Origin: Streptomyces sp. ST2-7A
GTDB lineage: Bacteria > Actinomycetota > Actinomycetes > Streptomycetales > Streptomycetaceae
Reading direction: 5' to 3'
DNA: 64,000 nt
NCBI RefSeq assembly: GCF_021390475.1
Contig: NZ_JAJUWS010000017.1
Location: 47,487-111,486, forward strand
Position numbers and translations under genes: made by a program. The notes beneath the pieces are model-generated. The model searched no databases. It was not told the DNA's origin and saw only the letters and a program-made list of their open reading frames with translations. The first letter of the stretch is position 1, and the number at the start of each line of letters is the position of its first letter. Shown here piece by piece: positions 9,562-20,523 of the stretch.

Positions 9562-10296
9562 GTGGACCGGGACACGGGCGGAAGCCCGATCGGGGACGGC
9601 GACACCGGGCGCACGGGGGACACCGGCGGCGGACCGGGGGAGCGCCGGGACCGCTGGGCGGAGGTGACCGGGGCGCGGGATGCCTCCGGCCGGTACGCGG
9701 AGGAGTACGCCGCCCGCTTCGCCCGCCTCGCCGCCGAGGGACACGACCCGCACGGGGAGGCCCGGTTCTGCGACGCACTCCTGGCCCGGGGCTCGCGGGT
9801 GCTGGACGCCGGCTGCGGCACCGGCCGGGTCGCCGCCCGCCTCGCCGAACTCGGCCACGCCTGCACCGGCGTGGACGTGGACCCCGCCATGCTGGCGGTC
9901 GCCCGGCGCACCGCGCCCGGCCCGGACTGGCACCTCGGCGACCTGGTGGCCCTGGACGCGGTGGGCCTGACCCCCGGCTACGACCTGGCCGTCGCCGCCG
10001 GGAACGTCATCCCGCTGCTGGCCCCCGGCACCGAGGGGGCGGTGATCGGGCAGATCGCCCGACTCCTGCGCCCCGGCGGCCTGTTGGTGGTCGGCATGGG
10101 GCTGACCCCGGAACACCTGCCGCTGGAGGAGGCGCCGTTCGGCGTCGAGGAGTACGACGAGTGGTGCGCGACGGCCGGGCTCGAACGGCACGTCCGGTAC
10201 GCGACCTGGGAGGGCGACCCCTTCGACCCGGACGCCGGTTACGCGGTCTCGGTGCACGCCCGCCCGGCGGAACCGCTGCTCCCCGAACACCTCTGA
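9562..10296 (+). CDS. Class I SAM-dependent methyltransferase
   Basis: A 244-residue protein with a Rossmann-type methyltransferase core. RVLDAGCGTGRVAARLAELG (about residues 80-99) is the SAM-binding motif I, GVDVDPAML with its acidic residue contacts the ribose, and LLRPGGLLVVGMGL is the late strand of the core. The first 40 residues are Gly/Asp-rich and probably disordered. The methyl acceptor is not predictable. The GTG at 9562 is preceded by GGGAGGAGACGGGGAC. A 10-bp hairpin at 10320-10351 probably ends the transcript, so the gene is likely monocistronic. Confidence 0.85.
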   Translation: MDRDTGGSPIGDGDTGRTGDTGGGPGERRDRWAEVTGARDASGRYAEEYAARFARLAAEGHDPHGEARFCDALLARGSRVLDAGCGTGRVAARLAELGHACTGVDVDPAMLAVARRTAPGPDWHLGDLVALDAVGLTPGYDLAVAAGNVIPLLAPGTEGAVIGQIARLLRPGGLLVVGMGLTPEHLPLEEAPFGVEEYDEWCATAGLERHVRYATWEGDPFDPDAGYAVSVHARPAEPLLPEHL

Positions 10297-10319
10297 GGAG
10301 GAACCCGGATCCGGCCCGC

Positions 10320-10351
10320 CCCGACGGGCTTCGTGCCCAACGCCCGTCGGG
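10320..10351 (+). terminator. Hairpin after the methyltransferase gene
   Basis: A 10-bp stem (10320-10329 and 10342-10351) with a 12-nt loop begins 24 bp after the stop codon. No T-run follows. Confidence 0.5.
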
Positions 10352-10522
10352 CCGGACCGGTTTCACCGCCGGGACGGAACGGGGACGAAACCCCGACCGA
10401 ACCGATGCGGAACCGATCCCCCCGACCCCCGGGCGCCCGGCGGGCGGGCCCGTAAGATTTCGCGGACTTGCCGTGCGCACCGTGGCGGAGATGTGCGCAC
10501 CGGGCGAACGATGGGGGGTTTC

Positions 10523-11185
10523 ATGAACGAGATCTCGTTCAGCCGCAATCACCGCGACCTGTCCCGTTCCAGTGGGGCGGACGCCGGTTTCCAGTTCGAG
10601 TTCCACTGCACCCGGTGCCGGGACGCGTGGCGATCGCAGTTCGAGCCGTACGGCTCCGGCCGCGCCGCCGACTGGCTGCGGCGCGGGGCGGGGATGCTCG
10701 GCCAGGTGATGGGTGGCGGCAACGGACGCCACATCAGTCGGGCCGCCGACGGCTTCGCCGACGCCGGCTGGGGCAAAGCCCGGGACGAGGCGTTCCAGCG
10801 GGCCATCGATTCCGCCCGGCAGCACTTCAACCGCTGCCCCAAGTGCACCGGACAACTCTGCGGCACGTGCTGGAATCCCGGCCTCGGGCTCTGTCTGCGC
10901 TGTGTCCCGGACACCGTGACCGAGGTGTCCGTCGCGCGGCACCGGGGACTCAACCGCGAGGCGTCGCGGCGGGCCTCCGAGGTCGGTGAGTCCCGGGCCG
11001 CCTCCTACGACGTGGAGACCGAGCACACCCTGGTCTGCCCGCGCTGCTCCACCGAGACCCGGGGCGGACGCTTCTGTCACGGCTGCGGGTACCAACTGGA
11101 GTTGAAGTCGACCTGCGCCGGCTGTTCCAACGACCTGCCGGAGGGCGCGGCCTTCTGTCCGGGCTGCGGGCGCCCCGCCGGCTGA
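10523..11185 (+). CDS. Multi-zinc-ribbon protein
   Basis: A 220-residue soluble protein whose recognisable feature is a series of CxxC pairs: CTRC near residue 30, CPKC-CGTC-CLRC around 112-132, CPRC and CHGC near 173-190, and CAGC and CPGC near 203-216. This could bind three or four zinc ions, and the last two pairs resemble a double zinc ribbon (DZANK-type). The middle section is helical and Arg/Ala-rich. The function is not known; such ribbons usually support protein or nucleic-acid contacts. Several in-frame starts exist (GTG 10493, ATG 10511, ATG 10523). The ATG at 10523 was chosen because a run of six G residues precedes it at suitable spacing. Confidence 0.75.
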   Translation: MNEISFSRNHRDLSRSSGADAGFQFEFHCTRCRDAWRSQFEPYGSGRAADWLRRGAGMLGQVMGGGNGRHISRAADGFADAGWGKARDEAFQRAIDSARQHFNRCPKCTGQLCGTCWNPGLGLCLRCVPDTVTEVSVARHRGLNREASRRASEVGESRAASYDVETEHTLVCPRCSTETRGGRFCHGCGYQLELKSTCAGCSNDLPEGAAFCPGCGRPAG

Positions 11186-11194
11186 TCCGGACCC

Positions 11195-11236
11195 TCGCCC
11201 CGGTGCCGCGCGGTCGACGGCGCGGCGCCGGGGCGA
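11195..11236 (+). terminator. Strong hairpin after the zinc-ribbon gene
   Basis: A 17-bp stem with one G-T wobble (11195-11211 and 11220-11236) and an 8-nt loop starts 10 bp after the stop. It faces the convergent response-regulator gene and may serve both directions. Confidence 0.7.
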
Positions 11237-11371
11237 CCGGCGCGGACCGGGCCCTGCCGGGGCCATCCGCCGGCCGGCCCACCCGGGTTGTCCGGGGTGC
11301 GCGGGTCCGGCCCGGGGTGTGCGGGCGGTTCCGGGAGCGTGGTGCCCGCGGGGCCTCGTCGGGGACGCGGA

Positions 11372-12307
11372 TCAGAACGCCGGGGACCCGCCGGGCGCCG
11401 CCGATGGGCCGTCCGGGCGATCCGGGTGCCCGCCCGGGGTGTCGAACCTCCCGGGTCCGCCGGCCGCCGGACGGGCCGGTCCCGTCCCGTCCGGCGCGGC
11501 CCCCGCGTCCGGGGACCAGGGCGGTCCGGGGGAGCGGTCGCGACCCAGCGCCCAGCTGTAGACGTGTTCCGGCCGGCCCTGACTGCCGTACCGGGGCGTA
11601 CGGTCCACCACTCCCTGCGCGGCCAGGTGTTCCAGGTAGCGGCGGGCCGTGACCCGGGCGGCGCCCAGCTCCGCACCGGCCTCGGCGGCCGTCACCCCGC
11701 GCGGTTCCACCCGCCGCAGCAGGTCGACGACGGCGGTCAGCGTGCTGTCGCTCAACCCCTTGGGCACCGGGCCGCCGATGCTGCCGCGCAGGGCCCCGAA
11801 CGCCCGGTCCAGGTCCTGCTGGGCGGCGTCCCCGGCGGGAGCCAACAGATGCCGACGGTACTCGGCGTACCGTTCCAGTTTCTCCCGGAAGGCCGCGAAG
11901 CCGAACGGCTTGAGCAGGTACTGCACCACCCCGTGCACCAGCATCGAGCGCACGGTCTCCACGTCCCGGGCGGAGGTGATGGCGATGACGTCCACCAACA
12001 GGCCACGGGCGCGCAGGGCCCGGCAGACCTCGAGCCCGTTCATGTCGGGCAGGTAGAAGTCGAGCAGCACCAGGTCCACCGGGCGGCGGGCGACGGCCTC
12101 CAGTGCCTCGGCGCCCCGGTGCGCGACGCCGACGACGGTGTAGCCGGGCACCCGGCCGACGTAACCGGCGTGGGCCTCGGCGATCAGCGGGTCGTCCTCG
12201 ACGACGAGGGTGCGAATGGGGGTCGTGTCGGGGTCGTGTCGGGCGTCGTCGCCGGCACCGCCGGCGGGTTCGCCGGGGCGGTGCGGATCGCGGCGGGAGG
12301 GTCTCAC
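11372..12307 (-). CDS. Response regulator, CitB/DcuR type
   Basis: A 311-residue partner of the histidine kinase encoded directly upstream. The receiver domain spans about residues 32-150, with the acidic pair in TLVVEDDPLIAEAH, the phospho-acceptor Asp83 in DLVLLDFYLPDMNGLEV and the conserved lysine in YLLKPF. The output domain (about 185-265) reads as the winged helix of the CitB family, with VTAAEAGAELGAARVTARRY as the likely recognition region. The last 45 residues are Pro/Gly-rich and probably disordered. The GTG start at 12307 overlaps the kinase stop in a GTGA arrangement, so translation is coupled. The 30-residue N-terminal extension is unusual, so a later start is possible. It probably controls the neighbouring dicarboxylate carrier. 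Confidence 0.88.
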   Translation of the reverse strand: MRPSRRDPHRPGEPAGGAGDDARHDPDTTPIRTLVVEDDPLIAEAHAGYVGRVPGYTVVGVAHRGAEALEAVARRPVDLVLLDFYLPDMNGLEVCRALRARGLLVDVIAITSARDVETVRSMLVHGVVQYLLKPFGFAAFREKLERYAEYRRHLLAPAGDAAQQDLDRAFGALRGSIGGPVPKGLSDSTLTAVVDLLRRVEPRGVTAAEAGAELGAARVTARRYLEHLAAQGVVDRTPRYGSQGRPEHVYSWALGRDRSPGPPWSPDAGAAPDGTGPARPAAGGPGRFDTPGGHPDRPDGPSAAPGGSPAF

Positions 12308-14385
12308 GGCCGCCCATCCTCCCCGGTGTCGGGGGCTCGCGTCACCCCCGGGGCGGTACCGGTCCGCAGTCGGACGGTGAACACCGCCCCGGTGCGTGCC
12401 GGTGCCGCCCCGGCCCCGCCGGTGCCGACGGCCCGGTCGTGCGTACCGGTCCCGCCGGTGCCCGCGTCGCCCGAGCCGTCCGTACCGGTGTCGTTCGCTC
12501 CGGCCGTGCCGGTGCCACCCGTGCTGCCCTCACCGATGTTGTCCGTGTCGGCGCTGCCGATGTCGGTCCTGCCCGCGCGGTCCGTGCTGGTCCCGTCCGC
12601 GTCCTCCGTGTCGGCCCCGCCGGTGCCGGTTTCGCCCGCGCCACCCGTGCCCTCCGCGCCGCTCCCGCCGGTGCCGATGGCCCGGTCGTGCGTACCGGTC
12701 CCGCCGGTGCCCGCGTCGCCCGAGCCGGTCTCGCCCGGGCCGGTGCCCGGCTCACCGGGGTCGCCGGGGCCGGGACCGCCCGTGGTGACCTCGACGGAGC
12801 CGCCGTACCGGTCGATGACCTGCCGCACCAGCGCCAGCCCCAACCCCCGGCCGTGCGCGGCGTCGGTGGTCTTGGTGGACCAGCCGCGTCGGAACATCTC
12901 CTCCACCCGGTCCCCGTCCACGCCCGTGCCGGTATCCGCGACCCGCACCAGCAGTACCTCCCCGCCGCCGGGTCGTCCCCCGTTCCCCGGTCCCTCCTCC
13001 CGGACGGCGGCGGTGACGGTGACCCGGCGCGGTGGGGGAGCCGCCAGCGCGGCGTCGATCGCGTTGTCCACGAGGTTCCCGACCAGCGTGACCAGGTCGC
13101 GCGGGGAGATGCCGTGCCGGTGGCCGGTCAGGTCGGCGTCCACCTCGGTGTCCTCGGTGATCACCAGTTCCACACCCTTCTCGGCGGCCTGCGCGGCCTT
13201 GCCCAGGAGCAGGGCGGCGAGGGCCGGCTCGGTCACCGAGGCGGTCATCCGGTCGGCCAGTTGCTGGGCGGCGGCCACCTCCACGGTGGCGAACTCCACC
13301 GCTCGCTCGGTCTGCCCCAGTTCCACCATGGTGATCACGGTGTGCAATCGGTTGGCGGACTCGTGGGCCTGGGCGCGCAGCGCGTCGGCGAAGCCGCGCG
13401 CGGAGTCCAACTCACCGGCCAGTTCCTCCAGTTCGGTGTGGTCGCGCAGGGTGATGACGTTCCCCAGCCGCCGGCCGTCCTTCTCGATCGGCTTCGTGTT
13501 GAGCACCAGCACCCGGTCCCCGTACACGCACAGCCGGTCGGTGACGCTCTCACCGGTGGCGAGGAGTTCGTCCAGCGGGGCGCGCACGGCCAACTCGGCA
13601 GGCCGTCGGCCCTCGGCCTCGGCGGGCAGTCCGAGCAGCCGACGGGCGGGGTCGTTGACCAGTACCAGCCGGCCGGTCGGGTCGACGATCAGCAGCCCCT
13701 CGCGGACGGCGCGCAGCACGGCGTCGTGGTGCTCGTACAGGCGTGTGATCTCGGCCGCGCCCAGTCCCAGCGTCTGGCGGTCCAGACGGCGGCTGACGGC
13801 CCAGCTGCCGGCGGCGCCGACCGACAGGGCCGCGCCCGCCAACCAGACCACCGGGGCCAGCCGGCGCCGCAGCTCACCGCCTATCCGGTCCTGGAGGATG
13901 CCGACCGACAGCAGGCCGATCACCTCTCCGTCCGCCTCGCCGTCGCCGTCGGGGTCGTCGTGGATCGGGACCACCGCCCGCACGGAGGTGCCGAGGGTGC
14001 CCTCGTACTGTTCGGTGACCATCTCGCCGTGTCGGGCGGGCTCGATGGTCCCCAGGAAGCGTCCCCCGATCCGGGTCGGGTCGGGGTGGGTGTACCGGAT
14101 GCCGTCGGGCGTCATGAAGACGATGAAGTCGGTGCCGGTGGCCTCCCGCACCGCGCGGGCGGTGGGGCGCAGTTCCGCCGTCGGGTCGGGGGCCTTCAGC
14201 GAGGCGCGGACCTCGGGGAGCCGGGACAGGCCCGTGGCCAGGGTCAGGGCGCGCTCCTCGGCGTCGGAGCGGCTGTCCCGCCGCACCTCCAGGGCGATCA
14301 GGGCGGTGCCGCTGCCGAGCAGCAGCACGATGACGGCCAACTGGAGGAGCAGCAGCTGGCGGGCGAGGCTCAGCCGGGCGTGCAT
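12304..14385 (-). CDS. Sensor histidine kinase, CitA/DcuS type, with low-complexity insert
   Basis: A 693-residue membrane sensor. The first transmembrane helix is at about residues 9-32, followed by an extracytoplasmic PAS-like sensor (about 35-165, including TDFIVFMTPDGIRYTHPDPT), a second helix at about 168-190 and a cytoplasmic PAS domain with NDPARRLLGLPAEAE. The phosphorylation site is in the CitA-style RAQAHESANRLHTVITMVEL. The ATPase domain has LVGNLVDNAIDAAL (N box), VRVADTGTGVD (G1) and GRGLGLALVRQVIDRYGG (G2). It is interrupted by a roughly 130-residue Gly/Thr-rich tract (about residues 532-661) before the final strand GAVFTVRLR. The family senses citrate, malate, fumarate or succinate, which fits the adjacent SLC13-type gene. 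Confidence 0.9.
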   Translation of the reverse strand: MHARLSLARQLLLLQLAVIVLLLGSGTALIALEVRRDSRSDAEERALTLATGLSRLPEVRASLKAPDPTAELRPTARAVREATGTDFIVFMTPDGIRYTHPDPTRIGGRFLGTIEPARHGEMVTEQYEGTLGTSVRAVVPIHDDPDGDGEADGEVIGLLSVGILQDRIGGELRRRLAPVVWLAGAALSVGAAGSWAVSRRLDRQTLGLGAAEITRLYEHHDAVLRAVREGLLIVDPTGRLVLVNDPARRLLGLPAEAEGRRPAELAVRAPLDELLATGESVTDRLCVYGDRVLVLNTKPIEKDGRRLGNVITLRDHTELEELAGELDSARGFADALRAQAHESANRLHTVITMVELGQTERAVEFATVEVAAAQQLADRMTASVTEPALAALLLGKAAQAAEKGVELVITEDTEVDADLTGHRHGISPRDLVTLVGNLVDNAIDAALAAPPPRRVTVTAAVREEGPGNGGRPGGGEVLLVRVADTGTGVDGDRVEEMFRRGWSTKTTDAAHGRGLGLALVRQVIDRYGGSVEVTTGGPGPGDPGEPGTGPGETGSGDAGTGGTGTHDRAIGTGGSGAEGTGGAGETGTGGADTEDADGTSTDRAGRTDIGSADTDNIGEGSTGGTGTAGANDTGTDGSGDAGTGGTGTHDRAVGTGGAGAAPARTGAVFTVRLRTGTAPGVTRAPDTGEDGRP
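12400..12788. repeat. Low-complexity repeat tract inside the kinase gene
   Basis: This part of the kinase coding sequence encodes a Gly/Thr/Ala/Asp-rich tract. It contains an exact 47-bp direct repeat at 12431-12477 and 12680-12726 (longer still with one mismatch), plus many short GGTGCC- and GTCCG-like units. The tract stays in frame and therefore appears to be tolerated in the protein. Confidence 0.85.
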
Positions 14386-14710
14386 GGGCCGATTCTCGCA
14401 GTCTCGGCCGAAACCCGACCCCGCCGGGCGTCCGTCGGTCGGGAGGAGCGGGGAACGCGCGGGAAGACGTTCGGATGATCGCCCCGGGGCTCGCTCCGGG
14501 GAGGGACATCGGGGCGGAGCCATCCGGTGTCGGTGTCGGTGATCCTCGGTCGGCTCCCCCGGACCCCCACGGGGAGCCGACCGCCGGACCGGGCCGGCCG
14601 GGTGCGGGGGAGCACGCCCGGCCCCGGCCCCGGTCCGGCTCCCGGGGACGGTACGAGCCGGCAGGCCCGTCACCGGGGAGCCCTCCCGGGAGGGCGGAAC
14701 GGGGCGTGCG
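14386..14710. other. Kinase/transporter intergenic region
   Basis: No gene supported in these 325 bp. The DNA is GC-rich with short C/G runs and one small stem (CCCCGG ... CCGGGG near 14483-14504). It should hold the kinase promoter and the 3' end of the carrier transcript, but no clear box was found. Confidence 0.4.
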
Positions 14711-16393
14711 TCAGAAGACGATCCCCATCGCCCAGCCGCCGAGCAGCAGCGTCATCACCGTGATCAGCACGACGCCGATGAGGTTGAGCCACAGGCCCGC
14801 GCGGACCATCTGGGCCATGGTGACGTGCCCGGAGCCGAACACGATCGCGTTCGGCGGGGTACCGACCGGCAGCATGAAGCTGCAGGTGGCGGCCATGGCG
14901 GCGGGCACGGCCAGCAGCAGCGGGTCGACCGCGATACCGACCGCGACGGCGGCCAGCACCGGCAGGAAGGTGGAGGCGGTGGCGGTGTTGCTGGTCAGTT
15001 CGGTGAGCATCAGGATGATCAGACAGACCGCCGCGATGAGCAGGACGACCGGCAGCGTGCCCAGGCCGTCCATCTTCGTGCCGATCCAGGCCGCCAGGCC
15101 GGTCTCCTGCACGGCCTTGGCCAGTGCCAGGCCACCGCCGAACAGCAGCAGCACACCCCACGGCACGCCGCTCTGCACGGTTCGCCAGTCCATCGTCTGC
15201 ACCCCGCGCCGGGTGTCGACCGGGATGAGGAAGAGCGCGACGACGGCGGCGATGGCGATCACCGTGTCGTCGAGGTGGGCCATGAACGGCAGCACGGAGG
15301 TGAGCGCGGACCACTCGGTGAGCGGCTCGCGGAAGACCCACAGCAGGGCGGTGGAGGCGAAGATCGAGAGCACGGTCCACTCGCCGCGGGACATCGGGCC
15401 CAGGTCGTCCAGCTCCCGCTGGATGACCTCGCGACCGCCCATGACGTCGCTCAGCCCGGTGGGGTAGGCGACCCGGGTCAGGAACAGCCAGGCGATGACG
15501 AGGAAGAGCGCCGACAGCGGCACGCCCAGCATCATCCAGTCGGCGAAGCCGATGGAGACGCCGTGGCTCTCCTCCATGATGCCGCTCATGATCAGGTTGG
15601 GCGGGCTGCCGATCAGGGTGGCCAGGCCGCCGATGGTGGCGGCGTAGGCGATGCCGAGCATCATGCAGACGGAGAAGTTGCGCACGTCCCGGTCGGCGAC
15701 GGCGGTCGGGGTGACCGCCGTGGTCGCGCCGTCCCTCGCGGTCTTTCGCGCGGGCCCCACCGCGCCGTCGGCGGCGGCCCCGGTGTCGGCGGTGTCCGCC
15801 GCCTCCCCGGTGTCCCCGTCGGCGGTGCGGCGGGCCGTCACCAGGGCCAGCACGCTGGTACCGATCGGCAGCATCATCAGGGTGGTCGCGGTGTTCGACA
15901 CCCACATGCTGAGGAACCAGGTGGCGGCCATGACGCCGAACATCAGCTGCTTGGGCCGGGTGCCGATGGCGCGCATCGTGAGCAGCGCGATCCGGCGGTG
16001 CAGGTTCCACTTCTGCATGGCCAGCGCGATGACGAAGCCGCCCAGGAAGAGGAAGACGATCGGGTTCGCGTACGGCGCGGCGGCCTCCGCGACCGGGAAG
16101 ATCCCCAACAGGGGGAGGGCCACGATCGGTACCAGGGAGGTGGCGGCCAGCGGCAGTGCCTCGGTCATCCACCACACGGCCACCAGGACCACCACCGCCA
16201 GCGCGGTCCGGGCGGCGGTGGACAGGTCCGGGTCGGCGGGGATCAGGTGGTAGGCCGCCAGGGCCAGCACGGGGCCGAGGACTCGTCCCAGCCACATTCT
16301 TCGTCGGGGCAGGTGTTCCTCGGTCGCCCCGGGGCGGGGACCCGCGTCGTGCCGGGCCCGCGTCTCCGCGGTCGGCGTCTCCGTCGTCGCCAT
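14711..16393 (-). CDS. SLC13/DASS-type sodium-coupled anion (dicarboxylate) symporter
   Basis: A 560-residue membrane protein with about eleven to thirteen hydrophobic helices. It has two copies of the Ser-Asn-Thr motif that lines the substrate and sodium sites in this family: MWVSNTATTLMMLPIG in the first half and LTSNTATASTFLPVLAA in the second. PVGTPPNAIVFGSG and the first-half GLATLIGSPPNLIMSG are the matching re-entrant tips. DASS carriers import succinate, fumarate, malate or citrate with sodium. A Thr/Gly/Ala-rich cytoplasmic loop at about residues 190-235 is longer than usual. The ATG at 16393 follows GGAGG by 7 nt. The CitA/DcuS-type system next door on the same strand is its likely regulator. 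Confidence 0.9.
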   Translation of the reverse strand: MATTETPTAETRARHDAGPRPGATEEHLPRRRMWLGRVLGPVLALAAYHLIPADPDLSTAARTALAVVVLVAVWWMTEALPLAATSLVPIVALPLLGIFPVAEAAAPYANPIVFLFLGGFVIALAMQKWNLHRRIALLTMRAIGTRPKQLMFGVMAATWFLSMWVSNTATTLMMLPIGTSVLALVTARRTADGDTGEAADTADTGAAADGAVGPARKTARDGATTAVTPTAVADRDVRNFSVCMMLGIAYAATIGGLATLIGSPPNLIMSGIMEESHGVSIGFADWMMLGVPLSALFLVIAWLFLTRVAYPTGLSDVMGGREVIQRELDDLGPMSRGEWTVLSIFASTALLWVFREPLTEWSALTSVLPFMAHLDDTVIAIAAVVALFLIPVDTRRGVQTMDWRTVQSGVPWGVLLLFGGGLALAKAVQETGLAAWIGTKMDGLGTLPVVLLIAAVCLIILMLTELTSNTATASTFLPVLAAVAVGIAVDPLLLAVPAAMAATCSFMLPVGTPPNAIVFGSGHVTMAQMVRAGLWLNLIGVVLITVMTLLLGGWAMGIVF

Positions 16394-16517
16394 GACTCAT
16401 CCTCCGAAATGTTCCGGCCATCTCGCGGTAACCGGTGGGTTCGGGTGAATGTGGCACGGCTCACCATCGCTGTCGCGCTTTTGTTCGTAAGGGTCGTGAA
16501 CACCGGGAGTGAAGCCG

Positions 16518-16559
16518 ACGGCCCCGGCCTCCCGTTCGGGAACGGGGAGCCGGGGCCGT
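16518..16559 (-). terminator. Terminator hairpin after glgB
   Basis: A 20-bp stem with two adjacent mismatches (16518-16537 and 16540-16559) lies 41 bp beyond the glgB stop. It separates the glycogen genes from the dicarboxylate carrier. Confidence 0.7.
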
Positions 16560-16599
16560 GGCGTCGGGACGGCCGCCGGACCGACCGACGGGACGTCGG

Positions 16600-18876
<2,277 letters not shown>

Positions 18877-19005
18877 GGGGGCTCCTCGGATGCGGATCGG
18901 GCCGGCCTTCCGGCAGCCGGCGGAATGTGGATGCGGTCGGACGGGGTCGGGCGCCGGCCGGCGGCGCGCGATCCGGGGGCCGGTCGATCGGCGCCGGTGC
19001 CCGGA

Positions 19006-19044
19006 TCCGGCGGTGCCCCGGTGGATGTTCGGGGCACCGCCGGA
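19006..19044 (-). terminator. Perfect hairpin between mak and glgB
   Basis: A perfect 14-bp stem (19006-19019 and 19031-19044) with an 11-nt loop begins 6 bp after the mak stop. Both genes point left, so it may act as an attenuator that makes glgB expression lower than mak, or it may stabilise the mak mRNA 3' end. Confidence 0.65.
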
Positions 19045-19050
19045 ACCGGG

Positions 19051-20523
19051 TCAGGCGGCGGCCTCCTCGGCGAGCCGGCGGATCGCGGCCATCGGCACGT
19101 GCAGCCATGCGGGACGGTGCCGTGCCTCGTACAACACCTCGTAGACGGCCTTGTCGGTCTCCCACGCGCGCAGCAGTTCGGGGTGTTCCAGCGGATCGCG
19201 CCCGCCGCCCTCGGCGTACCCCCGGCAGTAGGCGTCCCGGCAGAGCCGGGCCCACCGTTGGGCGCGCGGCCCCGGGTCGCGGTGCTGCGCGGCGGCGTAG
19301 TCGAAGGAACGCAGCATCCCGGCCACGTCGCGGATGGTGGGCTGCGGGGAGCGCCGCTCGGCCAACGGCCGGGCGGGTTCGCCCTCGAAGTCGATCAGGC
19401 TCCACCGATTCTCGTGCAGCAGTACCTGCCCGAGGTGCAGGTCGCCGTGGATGCGCTGGGCGGCGAGCCGGCCGCCGCGCCGGCCGTGTTCGGCGACGGC
19501 GTCGAAGGTGCGGCGGAGCTCCGCGCGGTGGGGGCGCAGGGCGGGAACGGCCGCGGCGGCGGCGTCGAGCCGCTGGGACATCTCCGCCGCGGCCTGTTCC
19601 AGTTGCGGGCGGCGCAGCACGCCGGTGGGCAGCGCCCGGGCGAGCGCGGTGTGCACCTCGGCGGTGGCCACGCCCAGGTCCCGGGCGCAGAGCTCGAAGT
19701 CGGTCCGGTGCTGCAGGGAGCTCAGGGCCAGGTGCCAGCCGTCCCGCGACCCATCGAGGAAGGGCTGGAGGATGCCGAGGGTGACCGGCTCGGAGGTGCC
19801 GGGCAGGTCCGCCTCGAACCAGGCGGTGGGCGGCGGCACCCGGGTGCCGCCCTCCTCGGTCAGCGCCAGGGAGAGCTCCAGATCGGGGTTGATCCCGGGA
19901 CTCACCCGGCGGAACAGTTTCAGGATGTGTGAATTCCCGTATACCACCGATGAGTTGCTCTGTTCTGCGCTCAACAGTCGGCCGGGGAGACCGGAGGGGA
20001 TCCCGGCGCCCGGGGCCTGTTCGAAGCGCAGCGCCCCGAGTGCGCCGGGTGCCCGCAGCCGCTCCAACAGGAGGGTGAGCAACCGGGGATCCTCCAGCGC
20101 CTCGTACACGGCCCGGCCGCGCAACGGCCCGTCGGCGGGGGTTCCGACGAAGGCGTCGGCGAGGTGCGGGGGGAGGGAGGGGCGAACGCCCAGCAGGAGT
20201 TGATAGCAGTCGCCGTCGCCCTCCCCGTCGGCATCGCCCGGTACGGCCCCCGGGGCGGGGGCGATGCGGGGGCCGGGTGGACCCACGCGCACGAGCAGGT
20301 GCAGCAGGCCGGGCTGGGGACCCGTGGTACCGCAGGGCAGCAGCTCGGTGGCCGACAGGAGTGTGAGTCCGCCGGGCGGACGGCCCTTGCCCGCGTACCA
20401 GCGGCGGCTCGGCAGCCACCGGGCGAGCAACCCCGTCAGGGAACGGAGCAGCACGCCGCCGGCGGGGGTGCCGACCGGCCGGGTTCGGGAAGGGGCCGTC
20501 CGGGGCGGAGAGCTTTCCGACAT
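19051..20523 (-). CDS. mak: Maltokinase
   Basis: Phosphorylates maltose with ATP to maltose-1-phosphate, the donor used by GlgE (also called Pep2). The 490-residue protein starts with the conserved N-terminal cap containing ARWLPSRRWYAGKGRP. Its kinase core is aminoglycoside-phosphotransferase-like: AEQSNSSVVYGNSHILKLFR holds the nucleotide-binding lysine, RIHGDLHLGQVLLHENRW is the catalytic loop and LIDFEGEPARPLAERRSP the metal-binding DFEG. The C-terminal helices include YEVLYEARHRPAWLHVP. The ATG at 20523 follows AAAGGACGCC. Unlike organisms with a fused TreS-Mak, the two genes are separate here and 817 bp apart, so mak-glgB probably has its own promoter. Confidence 0.95.
   Translation of the reverse strand: MSESSPPRTAPSRTRPVGTPAGGVLLRSLTGLLARWLPSRRWYAGKGRPPGGLTLLSATELLPCGTTGPQPGLLHLLVRVGPPGPRIAPAPGAVPGDADGEGDGDCYQLLLGVRPSLPPHLADAFVGTPADGPLRGRAVYEALEDPRLLTLLLERLRAPGALGALRFEQAPGAGIPSGLPGRLLSAEQSNSSVVYGNSHILKLFRRVSPGINPDLELSLALTEEGGTRVPPPTAWFEADLPGTSEPVTLGILQPFLDGSRDGWHLALSSLQHRTDFELCARDLGVATAEVHTALARALPTGVLRRPQLEQAAAEMSQRLDAAAAAVPALRPHRAELRRTFDAVAEHGRRGGRLAAQRIHGDLHLGQVLLHENRWSLIDFEGEPARPLAERRSPQPTIRDVAGMLRSFDYAAAQHRDPGPRAQRWARLCRDAYCRGYAEGGGRDPLEHPELLRAWETDKAVYEVLYEARHRPAWLHVPMAAIRRLAEEAAA

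Noticed and set aside
12103..14478. Long plus-strand open frame opposite the histidine kinase and response regulator genes
   Set aside because: Antisense to genes with full kinase and receiver motifs; composition is Gly/Arg/Val-rich with no domain.
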